Assembly (NCBI GenBank): GCA_021201475.1
Contig: JAJQEV010000031.1
Coordinates: forward strand, 1-45,113
Source: Clostridiales bacterium
Lineage (GTDB): Bacteria; Bacillota; Clostridia; Oscillospirales; Oscillospiraceae
Length of the DNA stretch: 45,113 bases
Direction: 5' to 3'
Below, piece by piece: positions 41,287 to 45,113 of this stretch; position 1 is the stretch's first letter, and each line of letters begins with the position of its first letter. The notes below the pieces were generated by a model that made no database searches, was not told the origin of the DNA, and saw only the letters and a list, made by a program, of their open reading frames with translations. The position numbers and the translations under genes were made by a program.

Positions 41287-43158
41287 GTGTCTGACACCCC
41301 CATCTACAACTCTCGCGACCGGAGCTATAAGACCCCCTATGGGGCGGTGCCTTCTGGGACCACGGTGAAGTTCACCCTCCGTCCGCCTCGGACAGAGGGT
41401 TTTTCCCGGGCGACCCTGTTGGCATGGTTTGAGTTCCAGGCCAATCGGCTGGTCACCGTTCCCATGCCCTGGGCGGCCGCCGAGGGAGGGCGCGACCTCT
41501 TTACCGGCAGCCTGGACACCACCGGTTATGTGGGCCTGGTCTGGTACAAGTTCCGCCTGGAGGGGCTGAACGGCAGGTTCGTGGAACTGGAGACCCATCA
41601 GCTCACCGTCTATGACGGCAGCGAGCAGGTGCCCGACTGGTTTGGCCAGGGGATGTGCTATCAAATCTTCCCCGACCGGTTCTGCCGGACGGAGGTGCCA
41701 GACCCCACCGGCATGGTGGGGGGCCGCACCGTCCATCAACGCTGGGACGATGCCCCGGAGTACGCTAGCGGCCTCCACCCCACCGGGGAGCCGGTGGTGA
41801 CGAACCGGGACTTCTTCGGCGGCAGCCTGAAGGGGGTGGCGGAGAAGCTGGACTATATCGCCTCCCTGGGGGTGGAGACCATCTACTTCTGCCCCATCTT
41901 TGAAGCGCCGGAGAACCACCGCTACGGCACGGCGGACTATACGAACATCGACCCCATGCTGGGCACCAATGAGGACTTTGCCGCCCTGTGCCAGGCGGCC
42001 CACCAGCGGGGGATACGGGTGATTCTGGACGGCGTGTTCAACCACACCGGCTATACCTCCCGCTACTTCAACGGCGACGGTTACTACCCGGAGCCGGGGG
42101 CGGCCCAGAGCCAGGACTCCCCCTATTATGACTGGTTCGACTGGAAGCACTGGCCGGACGACTATGACTGCTGGTGGGGCATCCGCACCCTCCCCGCCGC
42201 CAACGAAAACAGCCAGGGCTACCGGAACTTCATCTTCGCGGGGGAGGATTCCATCGTCCGCCGCTGGCTGCGGGCCGGGGCGGACGGCTGGCGGCTGGAC
42301 GTAGCCGACGAGCTGCCGGACGACTTTGTGGAGGGCATCCACGCCGCAGCCCGGGCGGAGAAGCCGGACGCCGCCGTCATTGGCGAGGTCTGGGAGGACG
42401 GCACCACCAAGGTGGCCTACGGCGTCCGCCGCTGCCACCTGCTGGGGAAGCACCTGGACGGATTGATGAACTACCCTTTCCGCACGGCGCTGATTTCCTT
42501 CCTGCTGGGGGGTCAGGGCGCGGCCTTTCGGGACGAGATGGAGACGCTGCGGGAGAACTACCCGCCCTTCGCTTTCTACTCCGCCATGAATGCCCTGGGC
42601 ACCCATGACACCCTGCGCATCCTGACCTACCTGGGGGTGGGCAGCGACATGGGCCAGCAGACCAAGGATTGGCGGGCAACTTATGTGATGACCGACCAGC
42701 AGCGGGAGCGGGGCGTTGCCCTCCTGAAGCTGGGGACGATGGTGCTGTTCACTTTCCCCGGAGCCCCCACGGTGTACTATGGGGACGAGGCGGGCATGAC
42801 TGGCTTTGAGGACCCATTCAACCGCGGCCCCTACCCCTGGGGGAAGGAGGACAAGACCCTGCTGCAATGGTACCGGACGCTGGGGAACCTGCGGAAGACC
42901 GCCCCCGCCCTGCGGCAGGGGGAGCTGTCCTGGGGCAGCTGTACGGGCCACAGCCTGAGCTTCCTGCGCACCCAGGGCCGGGAGGTATACGCCACGGCGG
43001 TCAACGCGGGCAACGCGGTGGAGGAGGTCACTATCCCCTGGCCCCGTTCCTTCGCGGTGGATGTGATGCGGGGAACCGTGGTGCAGGCCCAGCAGGGGGC
43101 GCTGCATCTGCTGCTGCCCCCCATGAGCGGCGTGATTTTGAAATCTGTTTCCATGTGA
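41287..43158 (+). CDS. Glycoside hydrolase family 13 (neopullulanase/maltogenic type)
   Basis: This 623-residue alpha-glycosidase acts on starch- or maltodextrin-like chains and seems cytoplasmic, with no signal peptide. An N-terminal beta domain (about 1-120) precedes the barrel. Catalytic blocks are DGVFNHTG, GWRLDVADEL (nucleophile Asp338), VIGEVWED (acid/base Glu367) and LGTHDT (Asp441). The extended insert with WPDDYDCWWGI fits the cyclomaltodextrinase/neopullulanase group. The GTG start at 41287 has GAAGGA 9 bases upstream; TTG codons at 41266 and 41278 are less likely. Confidence 0.9.
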   Translation: MSDTPIYNSRDRSYKTPYGAVPSGTTVKFTLRPPRTEGFSRATLLAWFEFQANRLVTVPMPWAAAEGGRDLFTGSLDTTGYVGLVWYKFRLEGLNGRFVELETHQLTVYDGSEQVPDWFGQGMCYQIFPDRFCRTEVPDPTGMVGGRTVHQRWDDAPEYASGLHPTGEPVVTNRDFFGGSLKGVAEKLDYIASLGVETIYFCPIFEAPENHRYGTADYTNIDPMLGTNEDFAALCQAAHQRGIRVILDGVFNHTGYTSRYFNGDGYYPEPGAAQSQDSPYYDWFDWKHWPDDYDCWWGIRTLPAANENSQGYRNFIFAGEDSIVRRWLRAGADGWRLDVADELPDDFVEGIHAAARAEKPDAAVIGEVWEDGTTKVAYGVRRCHLLGKHLDGLMNYPFRTALISFLLGGQGAAFRDEMETLRENYPPFAFYSAMNALGTHDTLRILTYLGVGSDMGQQTKDWRATYVMTDQQRERGVALLKLGTMVLFTFPGAPTVYYGDEAGMTGFEDPFNRGPYPWGKEDKTLLQWYRTLGNLRKTAPALRQGELSWGSCTGHSLSFLRTQGREVYATAVNAGNAVEEVTIPWPRSFAVDVMRGTVVQAQQGALHLLLPPMSGVILKSVSM

Positions 43159-43171
43159 TAAAACGAACCAA

Positions 43172-43204
43172 CGCCGTCCAGCCTGTAAAACGCTGGACGG
43201 CGCT
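43172..43204. terminator. Bidirectional terminator
   Basis: A perfect 11-bp stem (CGCCGTCCAGC with GCTGGACGGCG) lies between the convergent GH13 and CBS genes, with GGTTTTG after it on the plus strand. Confidence 0.75.
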
Positions 43205-43216
43205 GGTTTTGCCTTG

Positions 43217-43648
43217 TTACCGCGTTCTGCGGATGTTTTCGGAGATTTCGGTGAGGGCGCTGGCCGCCTCCGTGTCGCAGCGGCGGTTGGTGGCCAGATC
43301 CCCCAGGGAGACCATGCCCACCACCTTTCCGTCCTGTACCACCGGCAGCCGCCGCACCTGGGCAGCGGCCATCTGCCGGGCGGCGGCCTTCGGGTCATCC
43401 TCCGGGCCGACGGTCTCCAGCTCACGGCTCATAATGTCCTGGACGGGGACCCGGTGTGGGTCCTGGTCGGCGGCCACACAGCGGGTGACGATGTCCCGGT
43501 CGGTAACGATGCCCAGGAGCCGCCCGTCGTAGGAGCACACCGGCAGCGCCCCCAGGTTGTGCCGGGTCAGCAGCCGGGCAGCCAGGGAGGCGCTCTCCTC
43601 CGGCGTGATGGTGACTACGTTCTTCGTCATAATGTCCTGCAATTTCAT
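43217..43648 (-). CDS. Two-CBS-domain protein
   Basis: This 143-residue protein is made of a pair of CBS domains (about 7-62 and 72-130), which bind adenosyl nucleotides and act as energy sensors. Marks are MTKNVVTITPEESASLAARLL, GIVTDRDIV, VQDIMSRELETVG and RRLPVVQDGKVVGMVSLGDLA. It has no fused effector domain, and its target is unknown. The ATG has AAAGGAAG upstream. It is monocistronic. Confidence 0.9.
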   Translation of the reverse strand: MKLQDIMTKNVVTITPEESASLAARLLTRHNLGALPVCSYDGRLLGIVTDRDIVTRCVAADQDPHRVPVQDIMSRELETVGPEDDPKAAARQMAAAQVRRLPVVQDGKVVGMVSLGDLATNRRCDTEAASALTEISENIRRTR

Positions 43649-43691
43649 AGCTCTGCTTCCTTTGCTGTTTCTTGGGGATTCTGCATGGAAA

Positions 43692-43739
43692 AACGCCTGC
43701 TTCCGGATAGGGCTATTCTATCCAAAAGCAGGCGCTTTT
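43692..43739 (-). terminator. Terminator after the HtrA-like gene
   Basis: The AAGCGCCTGCTT arm on the minus strand pairs with AAGCAGGCGTTTTT; the loop contains a second small GGATAG/CTATCC stem. The run of T follows the leftward protease gene. Confidence 0.75.
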
Positions 43740-43754
43740 ATGCGTGAGGTGTCC

Positions 43755-45113
43755 TTACTCCATCAGCAGGGAGTCAATGAGGGTGACGGTGATCTCCCCA
43801 TAATATTGGTAGTCGTATTCGTACGCCTCGTCCTCCTCCGATTCGTCGAAGAGGGAGGAATCCGCCTCGCCGTATTCATCATCCTCCAGGGCGTCCTCCG
43901 GCAGGTTCACGTCCCGGTAGATGGTCAGGGTGACGGTGTCGCCGATGTCCAGGTCGGCGATGACTTCCTTGAACTCCTGCACCGTGGTGACGCTTACACC
44001 GTTGGCGGCGGTGATCAGGTCGTAGAGCTGAATCCCCTGGGCGGCGCAGTCGGAGGCGTCATAGATGCTCTGCACCATCAGCCCCTCCGGAATGCCGGTG
44101 ATGGCAGAGGTGGCCTCGCTGATGCTGGAGCAGGTGATGCCCAGGGCGGGGCGATGTACCACGCCTTCGGCGGCCAGCTGGGCGACGATGCTCTCCACCG
44201 TGGTGGAGGGGACGGCCATGCCCATGCCCTCCACGGTGGCCTCACTGCTGCTGGAGGTGACCATTTTCAGGTTCACCACCCCCACCACCTGGCCGTAGAT
44301 GTTGAACAGCGCGCCGCCAGAGTTGCCGCTGTTGACGGCGGCGGTGGTCTGAATCAGGGTCATGGCGTAGCCGTTGCTGGAGACGCTGCGGTTGATGCCG
44401 GAGATGATGCCATTGGTCAGGGTGCCCCGGAAGCTGCTGCCCAGGGGGTCGCCAATGACCAGGGCCTCGTCCCCCACCTGCAATTCATCCGAATTGCCGA
44501 ACTCCGCCGGGGTCAGGCCGGTGGCCTCGATTTTCAGGATGGCCAGGTCGGTTTGGGCGTCGGAGCCCACCAGGGTGGCGGTGTAGGAGGTATCATCATA
44601 GGTCAGCACGGTGCAGGTCTCAGAGTCCTCCACTACATGGTTGCAGGTCAGGATGTAGCCGTCCTCCGTCAGGATGATGCCGGAGCCGGTGCCGCCGGAG
44701 GAACCGGCCGTCACCGTGATGCTGACCATGGAGGGGAGGCACTTGGCGTACAACTCCTGATAGGTCAGCGCCGTCTTTCCCGCGCTGGACACTAGCGTCA
44801 CCGCCAGGCCGGAGCTGTCCCCAGTGTAGGCGGGCAACTCGTACGCCTCTTCCGCTGCATCACTGTAGAGGCCATCCTCCTCGCCGTCGTCATAGTAGTA
44901 GAAGAAGCCGTCGTCGCCGTCCTCATAGTAGACATCACCGGAGACAGAAAATCCGGTGAAGGTCCGCACCACGTTGACCACCGTCTCCGCGCCGACGCAA
45001 ATCAGCAGCACCAGCAGCACCCAGAACAGGGCGCTGTGCTTCTTTTTGGCGGGCTTTGCCTGGGGTGCCTCGTCCTCCAGGGGCGGCACAGCGGGGGGAG
45101 CGGGGGGCGCAGG
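43755..45113 (-). CDS. HtrA-like serine protease with PDZ domain (5' end cut by window)
   Basis: This membrane-anchored protease of the HtrA/DegP S1C family acts in extracytoplasmic protein quality control. The visible frame starts off the window: the eight codons before a possible GTG at 45089 stay open and continue a Pro/Ala-rich segment, so the gene is partial. In order: proline-rich cytoplasmic tail, one membrane helix (about 20-40 from the GTG), a Tyr/Asp-rich linker, and the protease domain with His in ILTCNHVV, Asp in AQTDLAIL and Ser in NSGNSGGALF. A PDZ domain with an acidic insert ends the protein (…EDALEDDEYGEADSS…). Confidence 0.93.
   Translation of the reverse strand, partial: PAPPAPPAVPPLEDEAPQAKPAKKKHSALFWVLLVLLICVGAETVVNVVRTFTGFSVSGDVYYEDGDDGFFYYYDDGEEDGLYSDAAEEAYELPAYTGDSSGLAVTLVSSAGKTALTYQELYAKCLPSMVSITVTAGSSGGTGSGIILTEDGYILTCNHVVEDSETCTVLTYDDTSYTATLVGSDAQTDLAILKIEATGLTPAEFGNSDELQVGDEALVIGDPLGSSFRGTLTNGIISGINRSVSSNGYAMTLIQTTAAVNSGNSGGALFNIYGQVVGVVNLKMVTSSSSEATVEGMGMAVPSTTVESIVAQLAAEGVVHRPALGITCSSISEATSAITGIPEGLMVQSIYDASDCAAQGIQLYDLITAANGVSVTTVQEFKEVIADLDIGDTVTLTIYRDVNLPEDALEDDEYGEADSSLFDESEEDEAYEYDYQYYGEITVTLIDSLLME

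Noticed and set aside
1-45113. CRISPR array, tRNA or rRNA genes, phage genes
   Set aside because: No regularly spaced repeats, tRNA-like cloverleaf ends, rRNA blocks or phage structural proteins were seen on either strand.

Overview
The window is chromosomal DNA from a high-GC member of the Clostridia. Gene content points to the Oscillospiraceae (the Flavonifractor, Pseudoflavonifractor or Lawsonibacter neighbourhood): an Rnf complex, a clostridial diaminopimelate decarboxylase, a YlmC/YmxH sporulation protein, an agr-like LytTR two-component system and an HPr/Crh-like protein. The genus is inferred from gene content, not measured. Most genes use GC-rich codons, Shine-Dalgarno sites are strong, and many sigma-A-type promoters can be read directly.

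Left part (1-9480), redox and flavin chemistry. A structured non-coding stretch precedes a PRC-barrel gene. Next comes a leftward rnfC-rnfD/G-rnfE-rnfA-rnfB operon in which RnfD and RnfG are one fused polypeptide. Upstream is a truncated flavin reductase remnant and a divergent MerR-type regulator. After a 160-bp inverted-repeat element comes a rightward NusG_II - Gx transporter - ApbE trio. ApbE is the enzyme that attaches FMN covalently to RnfD and RnfG, so the two blocks are probably one functional unit.

Accessory block (about 9.6-14.2 kb). It looks less GC-rich than its flanks. It holds a frameshifted AAA/DUF4143 ATPase gene and a CtpE-like P-type cation ATPase. The P-type ATPase is enclosed by two inverted repeats of about 100 bp, roughly 85% alike, each with a palindromic core. 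This mobile-looking single-gene unit (11070-14163) is the most unusual structure in the window.

Middle part (14.3-26.3 kb). It contains a VanZ-family protein, an AGCS amino-acid:sodium symporter behind a tandem glycine riboswitch with a terminator, lysA, two divergent family-3 glycoside hydrolases (one soluble; one membrane-anchored with permuted domains), and a LytTR response regulator with a GHKL histidine kinase.

Right part (26.4-45.1 kb), mostly housekeeping. It contains an HPr-like protein with Cys15 and Ser46, uvrC, rsmD, a coiled-coil protein, pyroglutamyl peptidase, a small membrane protein of the aromatic-acid-exporter type, and ackA divergent from tmcAL. These are followed by zapA, a U32 peptidase, dut, maf, mreC, mreD, a class B PBP, a GH13 enzyme, a CBS protein, and an HtrA-like protease that runs off the right edge. 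I found no tRNA, rRNA or CRISPR array.
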